Of a stretch of 64,000 bases of DNA, positions 35,962 to 44,320 are shown one piece after another. The notes under the pieces are model-generated. The model was not told the DNA's origin and ran no database searches. It saw nothing but the letters and a program-made list of their open reading frames with translations. Within the stretch, counting starts at the first letter, position 1. Every line of letters starts with the position of its first letter. A program made the position numbers and the translations under genes. Origin of the DNA: Coprococcus_C hominis (GTDB lineage: Bacteria > Bacillota > Clostridia > Lachnospirales > Lachnospiraceae); NCBI RefSeq assembly GCF_020687505.1, contig NZ_JAJEQT010000009.1; one strand, written 5' to 3'.

Positions 35962-35972
35962 GAATAAAAAAG

Positions 35973-36044
<72 letters not shown>

Positions 36045-36072
36045 AAATAAAACAAACTATTTAATTTTTGAG

Positions 36073-36144
<72 letters not shown>

Positions 36145-36182
36145 ATTTTGTCGTTTTGTACTTCGTACCGACGACGTGTTAT

Positions 36183-36212
36183 ATATTAGCATAGTAGTTC
36201 TATATGTGTCAA
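36183..36212 (-). promoter_or_regulatory. Promoter of the tRNA-Gly pair
   Basis: On the minus strand: TTGACA (36212-36207), an 18-nt spacer, then the extended -10 TGCTAATAT with hexamer 36188-36183. It lies about 39 nt before the first tRNA. Confidence 0.75.
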
Positions 36213-36244
36213 CAACTTTTTGAAAAAAATTTTAAAATTGTAGC

Positions 36245-36273
36245 TTGCTTTATACAGGCATTTCTCCTATAAT
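36245..36273 (+). promoter_or_regulatory. Promoter of the LTA-synthase-like gene
   Basis: TTGCTT (36245-36250), a 17-nt spacer, then TATAAT (36268-36273), 40 nt before the start codon. Confidence 0.75.
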
Positions 36274-36313
36274 TGAGTATCATTATAAAGATTATTATTG
36301 AAGGGGCGGTAAA

Positions 36314-38461
36314 ATGTCTGAGAAGATAATAAAGGATCAGGAAGAAACAAAAGAAGAAACGAAAATCGGGTCTGAAGAAATCGTAAAAAATGGAGAAACG
36401 AAAACCGGGTCTGAAGAGATTGTCAAGAATGAAGAAAAAGAAGTACCTGAGAAAGTGGATGCAAATTCATCGTTCTGGTCAAAGGTAAAGCATTTTTTGA
36501 AATATTCGATTCAGACATGGATCGCACGGTGTTTTCTGATTGCATTTGGCCTGGAGCTTCTCATGGAGATATTGGGAAGGCGGTCGCTTGTACTTGGTGT
36601 GAAGTTTATGGTGTCTTCGCCAATCGTATTTTTGTATAATACCTCCATTATATTCTTTACTTTATTGTTTGCGTTGTTCTTAAGAAAGCGGGTATTCGGT
36701 ATCGTGTTGATCAGTATTGTCTGGCTGATCTGCGGTTTTGCAAACTTTGTGGTACTTGGCTATCGTATCACACCATTTGCGGCGATTGACCTTCTGATGG
36801 TGAAGGACGTGATATCCATGCTGGACGTATATTTCTCTAAGGTACAGCAGGTGCTTTTGGTCGTGGCAGCGGTGGCGGTGATCGCCGGAATCGTGATTTT
36901 GTTCCGGAAATCTCCGAAGTTTGAGGGGAAAAAGCATGTCATGCGGACGATGGTTGTTTGTATTGTTATGTGGATAGGCATTATGCTCTTTACGAACTTT
37001 AATGTGAGCCATAACATCATCTCGGACGATTTTGCAAATCTCGGTATGGCATATCAGGATTATGGATTTGCTTATTGCTTCACGAACAGTATTATTGACA
37101 ATGGTATTTCAAAGCCGGATGATTACGATGAAACGACGATGCTCCATTTGCGGAATAAGCTGAACAGTGAGGAACTGGAAGCAGATACATCGAAGAAAAA
37201 GACACCCAATATTATCTGTGTACAGTTAGAATCGTTCTTTGATCCTAAGGTTGTGAAGGGATTGACGCTTTCGGAAGATCCTGTTCCGAATTTTACAAGA
37301 TTGAAAGAAAAATTCCCGTCCGGATATCTGACGATGCCTGCACTCGGTGCAGGTACCGCAAATTCGGAATTCGAGGTTTTGACAGGCATCCGATCGGCGT
37401 ATTTTGGAGCAGGAGAGTATCCATACAAGACGACGGTGAATAAAAAACCGATTGAAGGCATGTGCAGCCTGCTTGAGAAGGAAGGCTATCATACTTTCGC
37501 CATGCATAACAACAAGTCCTCGTTCTATGACCGGAAGGATGTCTATAATGAGATGGGGTTTGAGCGCTTTATCTCGCTTGAATATATGTACAATGTAGAG
37601 AAGACTTCAACCGGTTGGGCGAAGGACGAAATATTGGTCAACAATATTAAAAACTGTCTGCGGAGTACGGAAGGTCAGGATTTTGTATTTACAATCAGTG
37701 TACAGGGACATGGAAAGTATCCGGAAGAGTTAGGCGCCTGTGATGAGAAAATCAAGGTCAGTTATCCGCAGGATCCGGTAAAGGAAAACCAGCTCACATA
37801 CTATGTAAATCAGATTCATGAGATGGATCAGATGATCCATGACCTGATCAATGCTCTTGATAGTATAGGAGAAGATTATATTCTGCTTTTATATGGAGAT
37901 CATCTGCCAACGATCACATTTGATGATGATCAGTTACCGCACAGCCAGTTTCAGACAGAATATATTCTGGTCAATAATATGAATCTGGATATCCCGGATG
38001 AAGATATCCGGGCGAGCGAGGTATCGACAAAAATATTTAAAGCATTGAATCTGAATATGGGATATGTGCAGCGGGCACACTGCTTGTATCAGGATAACGA
38101 AGAAGAACTTGACCATGCGGTGACATTGCTGGCATATGATATGCTGTTTGGAGATGATTATGTCTATGATGGTCAGTCGCCGGTTCCGGAAGTTGGGGAA
38201 AAACCGATGATTATGGGACTGGAGGAGATTGGAATCAGCCGGGTTTCCAATGAGGGCGATCATGCCGTGGTACGGGGAAGAAACTTCAATGAATATTCCA
38301 AGGTGTATGATGGCGAGGATCAATTAGAAACGGTCTATGTTGATCGAAATACATTGATGGTACAGGATCAGACATTAAGCGATGGAGCCTTAATCACAGT
38401 CAAACAGGTGGATGACTCGGGACATGTTTTAAGCTCATCTTCGGACTATACATTTCATTGA
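36314..38461 (+). CDS. LTA synthase-family phosphoglycerol transferase
   Basis: A 715-residue membrane protein. The acidic cytoplasmic N-terminus (1-55) contains a 13-residue repeat. About five transmembrane helices (about 65-240) are followed by an extracellular sulfatase-fold domain. The predicted nucleophile is Thr348 in GAGTANSEFE, and metal/substrate motifs include MHNNKSSFYDR and LYGDHLPT. It should polymerise or transfer glycerol-phosphate from phosphatidylglycerol onto lipoteichoic acid or a related polymer. The last 90 residues form an extra beta-rich domain (GISRVSNEGDHAVVRGRNF) not present in LtaS. The SD is AAGGGGCGG. Confidence 0.88.
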   Translation: MSEKIIKDQEETKEETKIGSEEIVKNGETKTGSEEIVKNEEKEVPEKVDANSSFWSKVKHFLKYSIQTWIARCFLIAFGLELLMEILGRRSLVLGVKFMVSSPIVFLYNTSIIFFTLLFALFLRKRVFGIVLISIVWLICGFANFVVLGYRITPFAAIDLLMVKDVISMLDVYFSKVQQVLLVVAAVAVIAGIVILFRKSPKFEGKKHVMRTMVVCIVMWIGIMLFTNFNVSHNIISDDFANLGMAYQDYGFAYCFTNSIIDNGISKPDDYDETTMLHLRNKLNSEELEADTSKKKTPNIICVQLESFFDPKVVKGLTLSEDPVPNFTRLKEKFPSGYLTMPALGAGTANSEFEVLTGIRSAYFGAGEYPYKTTVNKKPIEGMCSLLEKEGYHTFAMHNNKSSFYDRKDVYNEMGFERFISLEYMYNVEKTSTGWAKDEILVNNIKNCLRSTEGQDFVFTISVQGHGKYPEELGACDEKIKVSYPQDPVKENQLTYYVNQIHEMDQMIHDLINALDSIGEDYILLLYGDHLPTITFDDDQLPHSQFQTEYILVNNMNLDIPDEDIRASEVSTKIFKALNLNMGYVQRAHCLYQDNEEELDHAVTLLAYDMLFGDDYVYDGQSPVPEVGEKPMIMGLEEIGISRVSNEGDHAVVRGRNFNEYSKVYDGEDQLETVYVDRNTLMVQDQTLSDGALITVKQVDDSGHVLSSSSDYTFH
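36356..36433 (+). repeat. Tandem 39-bp repeat inside the LTA-synthase-like gene
   Basis: Two adjacent 39-nt units (36356-36394, 36395-36433) encode ETKIGSEEIVKNG and ETKTGSEEIVKNE. The copies differ mainly at third positions. They lengthen the acidic cytoplasmic tail and could vary in number between strains. Confidence 0.85.
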
Positions 38462-38514
38462 GGTACAGATACACGGATTTAATGACAAAATTAACAACAA
38501 TTTGGATTTAGTGT

Positions 38515-38543
38515 TTGAATACTCGATAGAGGTATGCTATAAT
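38515..38543 (+). promoter_or_regulatory. cheX promoter
   Basis: TTGAAT (38515-38520), a 17-nt spacer, then an extended -10 TGCTATAAT (hexamer 38538-38543). The start codon is 42 nt downstream, after AAGGAGAGG. Confidence 0.75.
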
Positions 38544-38584
38544 TATCGTTAACCTATTTCAAATTAATACTAAGGAGAGGGCAC

Positions 38585-39064
38585 ATGGTACCTGCAATTG
38601 ATGTAAAGCACATTAACCCTTTTTTGCAGTCGAGTATTTCTATTGTAGAAAGTGTTACTCAGGTGAAGTTGACAGTTGGCAAGCCTGAGATGACAGATTT
38701 TCATTTACATGACAAATATTATGCAATTCAGGTCGGCGTAGTGGGAGAAATGAAAGGTCAGGTAATTCTGGCAATCCGGGAGAACAATGCAAAGGATATT
38801 GCATCCCGTATGATGTTCGGAATGCCAGTGAATGAGTTGGATGAGATGGCATCCTCCGCATTAAATGAACTGGGGAATATGATTATGGGGAATACGGCAA
38901 CGATTTTTTCCACACTTGGAATTATCATCGATATTACGCCGCCGCTTGCTGTATATGGCAATGACTTACAGTTGAAGTCGGATATAGATGGAATTAAAGT
39001 ACCTTTGATGTATGGCGGGGAAGAATACATCGGACTTTACATCTGCGTTTACGAGGATAAGTAA
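38585..39064 (+). CDS. cheX: CheX-type CheY-P phosphatase
   Basis: A 159-residue protein with the CheC/CheX/FliY fold. The catalytic pair Glu95-x2-Asn98 is in ALNELGNMIMGN. A single such motif in a protein of this size fits CheX, which removes phosphate from CheY. With cheV it supports a working chemotaxis system elsewhere in the genome. It has its own promoter and stands alone before guaB. Confidence 0.85.
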   Translation: MVPAIDVKHINPFLQSSISIVESVTQVKLTVGKPEMTDFHLHDKYYAIQVGVVGEMKGQVILAIRENNAKDIASRMMFGMPVNELDEMASSALNELGNMIMGNTATIFSTLGIIIDITPPLAVYGNDLQLKSDIDGIKVPLMYGGEEYIGLYICVYEDK

Positions 39065-39132
39065 TACCTGAACCTTCATCGGTTCGAATTACCTAATATA
39101 ATCAGACTAAAGAAAGGAAAGGAAAAAGACAA

Positions 39133-40584
39133 ATGGGTAAGATTATTGGTAAGGGAATCACATTTGATGATGTTTTATTAGTACCACAGTTTTCAAGTGT
39201 TATTCCAAATGACGTTGTTCTATCAACACAGCTCACAAAGAAAATCAGGTTGAATATTCCTCTTATGAGTGCCGGTATGGACACTGTCACAGAGCACAGA
39301 ATGGCAATCGCCATGGCCAGACAGGGTGGAATCGGAGTTATTCATAAAAACATGTCGATTCAGCAGCAGGCAGAGGAAGTTGATAAAGTAAAACGTTCAG
39401 AGAACGGAGTTATCTCTGATCCATTTTCTCTTTCACCGGAGCATACACTTGATGATGCAGATAAGCTGATGGCGAAGTTCCGCATTTCCGGTGTGCCGAT
39501 TACAGAAAACGGCAAATTGGTAGGTATTATCACGAACCGTGACTTGAAGTTCGAGACAGATTACTCAAAGAAGATCAAGGAGTCCATGACATCTGAGAAT
39601 CTCATTACAGCAAAAGAGGGTATCACACTCGAGGAGGCAAAGGCAATTCTCGGAAAAGCCAGAAAAGAGAAGCTTCCTATCGTCGATGATAACATGATGT
39701 TGAAGGGACTTATTACAATCAAGGATATCGAGAAGCAGATCAAGTATCCAAATGCAGCCAAGGATGCACAGGGCAGACTTCTCTGTGCCGCAGCCGTTGG
39801 TGTTACACCGGATATCTGCGACAGAGTAGACGAGCTTGTAAAGTCCAAGGTAGATGCAATCGTTATCGATACAGCACATGGACATTCTGAGAACGTTCTT
39901 AAGACATTTGCCATGATCAAGGAGAAGTATCCGGATCTTGATGTTATCGCTGGTAACGTAGCTACAAAGTCCGGTACACAGGCTATGATCGATGCAGGCG
40001 TGGATGCCGTAAAGATCGGTATCGGACCTGGTTCTATCTGTACAACGCGTATCGTAGCCGGTATCGGTGTTCCACAGATTACAGCAATCATGCAGGCATA
40101 TGAGGCAGCACATGCAGCAGGAATCCCAGTTATCGCAGATGGCGGTATCAAGTATTCCGGCGATATCACAAAGGCACTTGCAGCCGGTGCGAATGTATGT
40201 ATGATGGGTAGCCTCTTCGCGGGTACGGATGAGAGCCCTGGAGATTTCGAGCTGTATCAGGGAAGAAAATACAAGGTATACCGTGGTATGGGCAGTATCG
40301 CAGCGATGGAGAATGGTAGTAAAGACCGTTATTTCCAGGCAAATGCAAAGAAGCTTGTACCGGAAGGTGTCGAAGGCCGTGTGGCATACAAGGGTACGGT
40401 TGAAGATACTGTATTCCAGTTGATTGGTGGACTTCGTGCAGGTATGGGTTACTGTGGTGCGAAGACAATCGAGGAGCTTCATGAGAAGGCAGAGTTCGTT
40501 GAGATTTCAGCCGCTTCTCTGAAGGAGAGCCATCCACATGATATCCAGATTACAAAGGAAGCACCAAACTACAGTGTGGAGTAA
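39133..40584 (+). CDS. guaB: IMP dehydrogenase GuaB
   Basis: A 483-residue protein of standard length that converts IMP to XMP with NAD+. A TIM barrel holds catalytic Cys303 (GPGSICTTR) and the flap/Arg region (YRGMGS). Two CBS domains are inserted at about 95-210 (SGVPITENGKLVGIITNRDL, LPIVDDNMMLKGLITIKDI). The SD is AAAGGAAAGG. A small GAACC/GGTTC hairpin precedes it; no purine riboswitch fits in the 68-nt gap after cheX. Confidence 0.97.
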   Translation: MGKIIGKGITFDDVLLVPQFSSVIPNDVVLSTQLTKKIRLNIPLMSAGMDTVTEHRMAIAMARQGGIGVIHKNMSIQQQAEEVDKVKRSENGVISDPFSLSPEHTLDDADKLMAKFRISGVPITENGKLVGIITNRDLKFETDYSKKIKESMTSENLITAKEGITLEEAKAILGKARKEKLPIVDDNMMLKGLITIKDIEKQIKYPNAAKDAQGRLLCAAAVGVTPDICDRVDELVKSKVDAIVIDTAHGHSENVLKTFAMIKEKYPDLDVIAGNVATKSGTQAMIDAGVDAVKIGIGPGSICTTRIVAGIGVPQITAIMQAYEAAHAAGIPVIADGGIKYSGDITKALAAGANVCMMGSLFAGTDESPGDFELYQGRKYKVYRGMGSIAAMENGSKDRYFQANAKKLVPEGVEGRVAYKGTVEDTVFQLIGGLRAGMGYCGAKTIEELHEKAEFVEISAASLKESHPHDIQITKEAPNYSVE

Positions 40585-40610
40585 TCGGAAAATCTCTATA
40601 TAAAAATCAG

Positions 40611-40650
40611 AGACATTCTGTGAGAGAAATCTTGCAGGATGTCTTTTTTA
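40611..40650 (+). terminator. guaB terminator
   Basis: AGACATTCTG / CAGGATGTCT, a 10-bp stem with one G-T pair and a 14-nt loop, then TTTTTA. Confidence 0.85.
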
Positions 40651-40711
40651 TGCATTTTTTTCCGTATGTATGATTGTATCAAATTCTATACAATTATCCC
40701 CCAAAAATATA

Positions 40712-40740
40712 TTTACAAATGATAATTGAAATGTTATATT
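40712..40740 (+). promoter_or_regulatory. Promoter of the pan-coa operon
   Basis: TTTACA (40712-40717), a 17-nt spacer, then TATATT (40735-40740). It leaves a leader of about 78 nt before panG. I see no known riboswitch in it. Confidence 0.6.
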
Positions 40741-40824
40741 GCGAAATGGATGGTATTCGAGAGAAACTATACTGGGAAATGAATATGGTGCACACCCCTT
40801 TGGTCAGAAAGAAGAGGTGATGGT

Positions 40825-41670
40825 ATGAAGATTGGATTGATTGGAGCTGGCAGAATGGGCTTTACGCTCGGCAGACATTTATCCGATTTCGCAAAGTCAC
40901 ATGCAGAGATGCTCTGTGTGGAGGGCTTCTATAGTCGGAATCCGGAGAGTGCGAGAGAGGCAGCGAGATTTACTGGTACGAAATACTATGAAGACATGGA
41001 GACATTGGTTCAGGCGTGTGATACTATATTTTTAACGGTTCCGGACGGACAAATCGCGAACGTGGCAGAAGAAATTGCAACTAGTTCGGTGTGTCTGGAT
41101 GGAAAAACGATGATTCATACAAGTGGGGCTCTTTCCTCACGTATATTTTCTGGTATGGGTAGTCGCGTAAGCGGGTATTCAATACATCCTATTTATGCAG
41201 TGAATTCGAAGACGGATTCCTACATACATTTCCAAGACTGTTACATGACGATTGAAGGCGAAGGAACGAAGACGCAGGAACTCATATGCCTGTTTGAGAA
41301 AATGGGACATACGATCCGGCAGATTTCCGCAGACCAAAAGGCGAAATATCATGCATCGGCAGTATTTGCAAGCAATCTGGTGATCGGACTATATAAGATG
41401 GGGACAACCCTTCTTTCGGAGTGCGGATTTACACCGGAGGAGGCAGAGCACGCACTGATGCCGCTCTTTGCAAATAATGCAGAGAATATGGAACACTTTG
41501 GCTGCGAGAAAGCATTGACGGGACCGGTCAGCCGCGGCGATGTGGCAACGGTGGAGAAGCATCTGCAGGCACTTGACGGCGATGCGCGTGAGGTGTACCG
41601 GCTGCTTTCGAAGCAATTGTGCAATGCGGACAGTCAGGCAATTCAAACTATATTGGATATGAAGGAGTAA
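40825..41670 (+). CDS. panG: PanG-type ketopantoate reductase (Rossmann-like/DUF2520)
   Basis: A 281-residue protein. An N-terminal NAD(P) Rossmann motif (IGLIGAGRMGFTLGRHL) and a C-terminal DUF2520 helical domain (YHASAVFASNLVIGLY, ALTGPVSRGD) are clear. It overlaps no classical PanE signature. PanG enzymes of Francisella and some Firmicutes reduce ketopantoate to pantoate. Its place 3 nt before panB, ahead of panC and panD, with no panE in the operon, supports that assignment. The SD is AGAGGTGATGG. Confidence 0.78.
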   Translation: MKIGLIGAGRMGFTLGRHLSDFAKSHAEMLCVEGFYSRNPESAREAARFTGTKYYEDMETLVQACDTIFLTVPDGQIANVAEEIATSSVCLDGKTMIHTSGALSSRIFSGMGSRVSGYSIHPIYAVNSKTDSYIHFQDCYMTIEGEGTKTQELICLFEKMGHTIRQISADQKAKYHASAVFASNLVIGLYKMGTTLLSECGFTPEEAEHALMPLFANNAENMEHFGCEKALTGPVSRGDVATVEKHLQALDGDAREVYRLLSKQLCNADSQAIQTILDMKE

Positions 41671-41673
41671 ACC

Positions 41674-42501
41674 ATGAAAAAAACAGTAACTACTTTTGCA
41701 AAGGCAAAGGCTTCCGGCGAGAAGCTTACAATGTTGACAGCGTATGATTATTCGACAGCCAAACTGATGGATGAGGCAGGTGTGGATTCGATTCTGGTTG
41801 GCGATTCCCTCGGAAATGTCGTGCTTGGATATGAGGACACAGTTTCCGTAACAATGGAAGATATGATCCATCACGGAGCGGCAGTTGCACGTGGTGCGAA
41901 GGAAGCCTTGGTCGTGATCGATATGCCGTTTATGTCTTATCAGACATCGGTCTATGATGCAGTTGTTAATGCGGGACGTCTGATGAAGGAAGGTCGTGCC
42001 AATGCAGTGAAATTAGAGGGTGGTGTAGAAGTAGCACCACAGATTAAAGCAATCACACAGGCAGGTATCCCGGTGTGTGCACATATCGGACTTACCCCAC
42101 AGTCTATCAATGCATTTGGTGGATTCAAAGTACAGGGAAAGACGGAAGCGGCTGCACAGAAGCTGATCGACGATGCGCTGGCTGTACAGGATGCGGGTGC
42201 ATTTGCAGTGGTACTCGAATGTGTACCGGAGAAGCTGGCTACGCTTGTGACAGAGAAGTTAGATATTCCGACCATCGGTATCGGTGCCGGAAATGGCTGC
42301 GACGGACAGGTGCTTGTATATGCAGATATGCTTGGCATGTTCAGTGATTTCACACCGAAGTTTGTGAAGCGTTTCGCAGAGATTGGACCGCAGATGACCG
42401 ACGGGTTCAAGTCGTATATCAAGGAAGTGAAAGATGGCACATATCCTTCTGCAGAGCATACATATGCGATTGCAGATGATGTAATCGAGAAATTGTACTA
42501 A
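41674..42501 (+). CDS. panB: Ketopantoate hydroxymethyltransferase PanB
   Basis: A 275-residue protein that adds a hydroxymethyl group to 2-ketoisovalerate using methylene-THF. It has TMLTAYDYSTAKLMDEAG, VGDSLGNVVLGYE, VKLEGG and HIGLTPQ with the general base Glu in VLECVP. The start lies 3 nt after panG (AAGGAG inside the panG end), so the two are coupled. A long palindromic element begins 5 nt after its stop. Confidence 0.96.
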   Translation: MKKTVTTFAKAKASGEKLTMLTAYDYSTAKLMDEAGVDSILVGDSLGNVVLGYEDTVSVTMEDMIHHGAAVARGAKEALVVIDMPFMSYQTSVYDAVVNAGRLMKEGRANAVKLEGGVEVAPQIKAITQAGIPVCAHIGLTPQSINAFGGFKVQGKTEAAAQKLIDDALAVQDAGAFAVVLECVPEKLATLVTEKLDIPTIGIGAGNGCDGQVLVYADMLGMFSDFTPKFVKRFAEIGPQMTDGFKSYIKEVKDGTYPSAEHTYAIADDVIEKLY

Positions 42502-42505
42502 GGTG

Positions 42506-42699
42506 CGAAAACATTTACGTGTTCTAAAAGAGTTGTACATAATTTCAAATTCCACGCAGACGCGCTCTCGCTCGGTTCAGCACGCAGTGGTACTAAACTC
42601 GTGACAACAGGTTGTCACTTGTTAAGTACCAGCGTGCTTCAACGGTCTGCGCTAAAATTTGAATTATGTACAACTCCATATACACCTATTATGTTTTCG
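42506..42699. repeat. Long nested palindrome (element A) between panB and panC
   Basis: 194 bp that fold back on themselves end to end. The outer arms are CGAAAACAT (42506-42514) / ATGTTTTCG (42691-42699). The main arms, 42530-42551 and 42656-42676, pair over 21 bp with one bulged T. Inside these come CGCAGAC/GTCTGCG, AGCACGC/GCGTGCT, TGGTACT/AGTACCA and the apex GTGACAAC/GTTGTCAC. There is no ORF of note. It differs in sequence from elements B and C. It is either a MITE-like insertion or a structured RNA inside the operon mRNA. Confidence 0.85.
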
Positions 42700-42742
42700 T
42701 TGCTTTACAATAAAACTTTGAATATTGAAAGGAAGAAATAAC

Positions 42743-43591
42743 ATGGAAATCGTAACAACAGTGAAGGAAGTTCGGGATAGAGTCAAGGCTTGGAAGAAGG
42801 AAGGCAAGCAGGTTGGTCTGGTGCCGACAATGGGATATCTGCATGAGGGACATAAGAGCCTGATCGACAAGGCAGTTGCAGAAAATGATGCGGTTGTAGT
42901 CAGTGTATTTGTCAACCCAATGCAGTTTGGACCGACTGAGGATCTGGCAAGCTACCCAAGAGATTTAGAGGCAGATGCAAAGCTGTGCGAGGCAGCCGGC
43001 GCAAGTCTGATATTCCATCCGGAGCCGGAAGAGATGTACAAGGATGGATTTTGTTCTTTCGTTGACATGAATGGACTTACCAATGCACTGTGCGGATTAT
43101 CCCGCCCGGTTCATTTCCGTGGTGTATGTACCGTGGTGAATAAACTGTTCAATATCGTACAGCCGGATAAGGCATATTTTGGAGAGAAGGATGCACAGCA
43201 GCTCGCTGTAATCAAGCGTATGGTTACCGATCTGAATATGGATATCGAAATCGTTGGATGCCCAATCATCCGTGAAGCAGACGGACTTGCAAAGAGCTCA
43301 AGAAATACATATCTTTCTCCGGAGTCCAGAAAGCAGGCAGTAATCCTGTCCAAGGCCATCTTCCTTGGTAAGAAGATGGTAGAAGATGGCGAGCGTGACG
43401 CAGCGAAGATCAAGAAGGCTATGACCGACCTGATCAACACAATGCCGCTTGCAACCATCGATTATGTGGAGATCGTAGACGGTATGACCATGCAGAGCAT
43501 CGACACATTGAAGGGTGACATCCTGTGTGCAATCGCTGTCAACATCGGCGGCGAAGCAAGACTTATTGATAATTTCCACTATACAGTTTAG
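42743..43591 (+). CDS. panC: Pantothenate synthetase PanC
   Basis: A 282-residue protein that joins pantoate and beta-alanine with ATP. It has the HIGH-like GYLHEGHKSLI, VSVFVNPMQFGP, RPVHFRGVCTVVNKLFNIV and YFGEKDAQQL, and the KMSKS-like KSSRNTYLS. The start is ATG 42743 after GAAAGGAAG; an in-frame TTG at 42725 has no site. Element A separates it from panB by 241 nt, but I see no strong promoter in the gap. Confidence 0.96.
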   Translation: MEIVTTVKEVRDRVKAWKKEGKQVGLVPTMGYLHEGHKSLIDKAVAENDAVVVSVFVNPMQFGPTEDLASYPRDLEADAKLCEAAGASLIFHPEPEEMYKDGFCSFVDMNGLTNALCGLSRPVHFRGVCTVVNKLFNIVQPDKAYFGEKDAQQLAVIKRMVTDLNMDIEIVGCPIIREADGLAKSSRNTYLSPESRKQAVILSKAIFLGKKMVEDGERDAAKIKKAMTDLINTMPLATIDYVEIVDGMTMQSIDTLKGDILCAIAVNIGGEARLIDNFHYTV

Positions 43592-43605
43592 AGGAGGAAC
43601 CATGT

Positions 43606-43995
43606 ATGACAGTCAATATGCTGAAAAGTAAAATACATCGCGCAACGGTAAAGCAGGCGGAACTGCAGTACGTCGGCAGCATCACGATCGATGAGGCACT
43701 GATGGAGGCGGCTGGCATCTTCGAATATGAGAAGGTGCAGATCGTCGATATCGAAAATGGAAACCGTTTCGAGACGTATGTGATCGCCGGTGAGCGTGAG
43801 AGCGGCATGATCTGCTTAAACGGCGCTGCCGCAAGACAGGTGTGTGTCGGAGATAAGATCATCATTATGTGTTATGCAGATATGACGCCGGAAGAGGTAC
43901 AGACACATAAGCCGAAGGTTGTATTTGTGGATGAGGAGAATAAGATTTCGAGACTGACAAATTACGAGAAACATGGTAGACTAGAGGATATGTAG
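43606..43995 (+). CDS. panD: Aspartate 1-decarboxylase PanD
   Basis: A 129-residue pyruvoyl enzyme that makes beta-alanine from aspartate. Self-cleavage should occur between Gly24 and Ser25 (QYVGSITID), as in E. coli. The chain includes HRATV, NGAAAR and DKIIIMCYA. The SD is GAGGAGGAA, 14 nt after panC. Element B starts 3 nt after its stop codon. Confidence 0.96.
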   Translation: MTVNMLKSKIHRATVKQAELQYVGSITIDEALMEAAGIFEYEKVQIVDIENGNRFETYVIAGERESGMICLNGAAARQVCVGDKIIIMCYADMTPEEVQTHKPKVVFVDEENKISRLTNYEKHGRLEDM

Positions 43996-43997
43996 AA

Positions 43998-44285
43998 CAA
44001 ATGTGAAGCCAACTGTAATTAACAACATATATTTCAACATGATTCACTTCATATACAATGTATTGAGAGTAAGAAGTTCTAAATGTTCTGATGAACATAT
44101 GATAAATATGCGCCACCGCCACCAATTCGCCATCCATGGCTCAGTGGTGGCTTGTTTGAACATCGTGTTCAAACATGGCTGGTATAATTACAGAACATTA
44201 AGAACTTCTAACTCTCAAACATATCGTATATGAATATGAATCAATATTGAAATATATGTATATATACAGTTTGGCTTCATATTTG
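43998..44285. repeat. Long palindromic element B between panD and coaBC
   Basis: 288 bp. The left arm (43998-44090) and right arm (44191-44285) are complementary over about 93 bp with roughly 80-85% pairing by eye. Both ends are CAAAT(G/A)TGAAGCC. The 100-bp centre holds GCCACC/GGTGGC (44118-44123, 44146-44151), inner GCCA/TGGC, and a perfect hairpin GTTTGAACA-TCG-TGTTCAAAC (44154-44174). It also has an extended -10-like TGGTATAAT (44180-44188). The centre and inner arms match element C; the outer arms do not. No credible ORF is present. Confidence 0.88.
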
Positions 44286-44320
44286 CTGGAGAAAATATAC
44301 CTTGGACTAGGAGGAACATT

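Noticed and set aside
39065..39132. Possible purine riboswitch before guaB
   Set aside because: Only 68 nt separate cheX and guaB, and only a 5-bp stem is visible.
40741..40824. Possible riboswitch in the leader of the pan operon
   Set aside because: The 78-nt leader has no strong stems and matches no riboswitch motif that I know for pantothenate or CoA genes.
44003..44233. Open frames of 76 codons in element B and 83 codons (46461-46712) in element C
   Set aside because: Their proteins agree only at the ends and diverge across the conserved core because the frames shift, while the DNA itself is conserved. The region is not coding.
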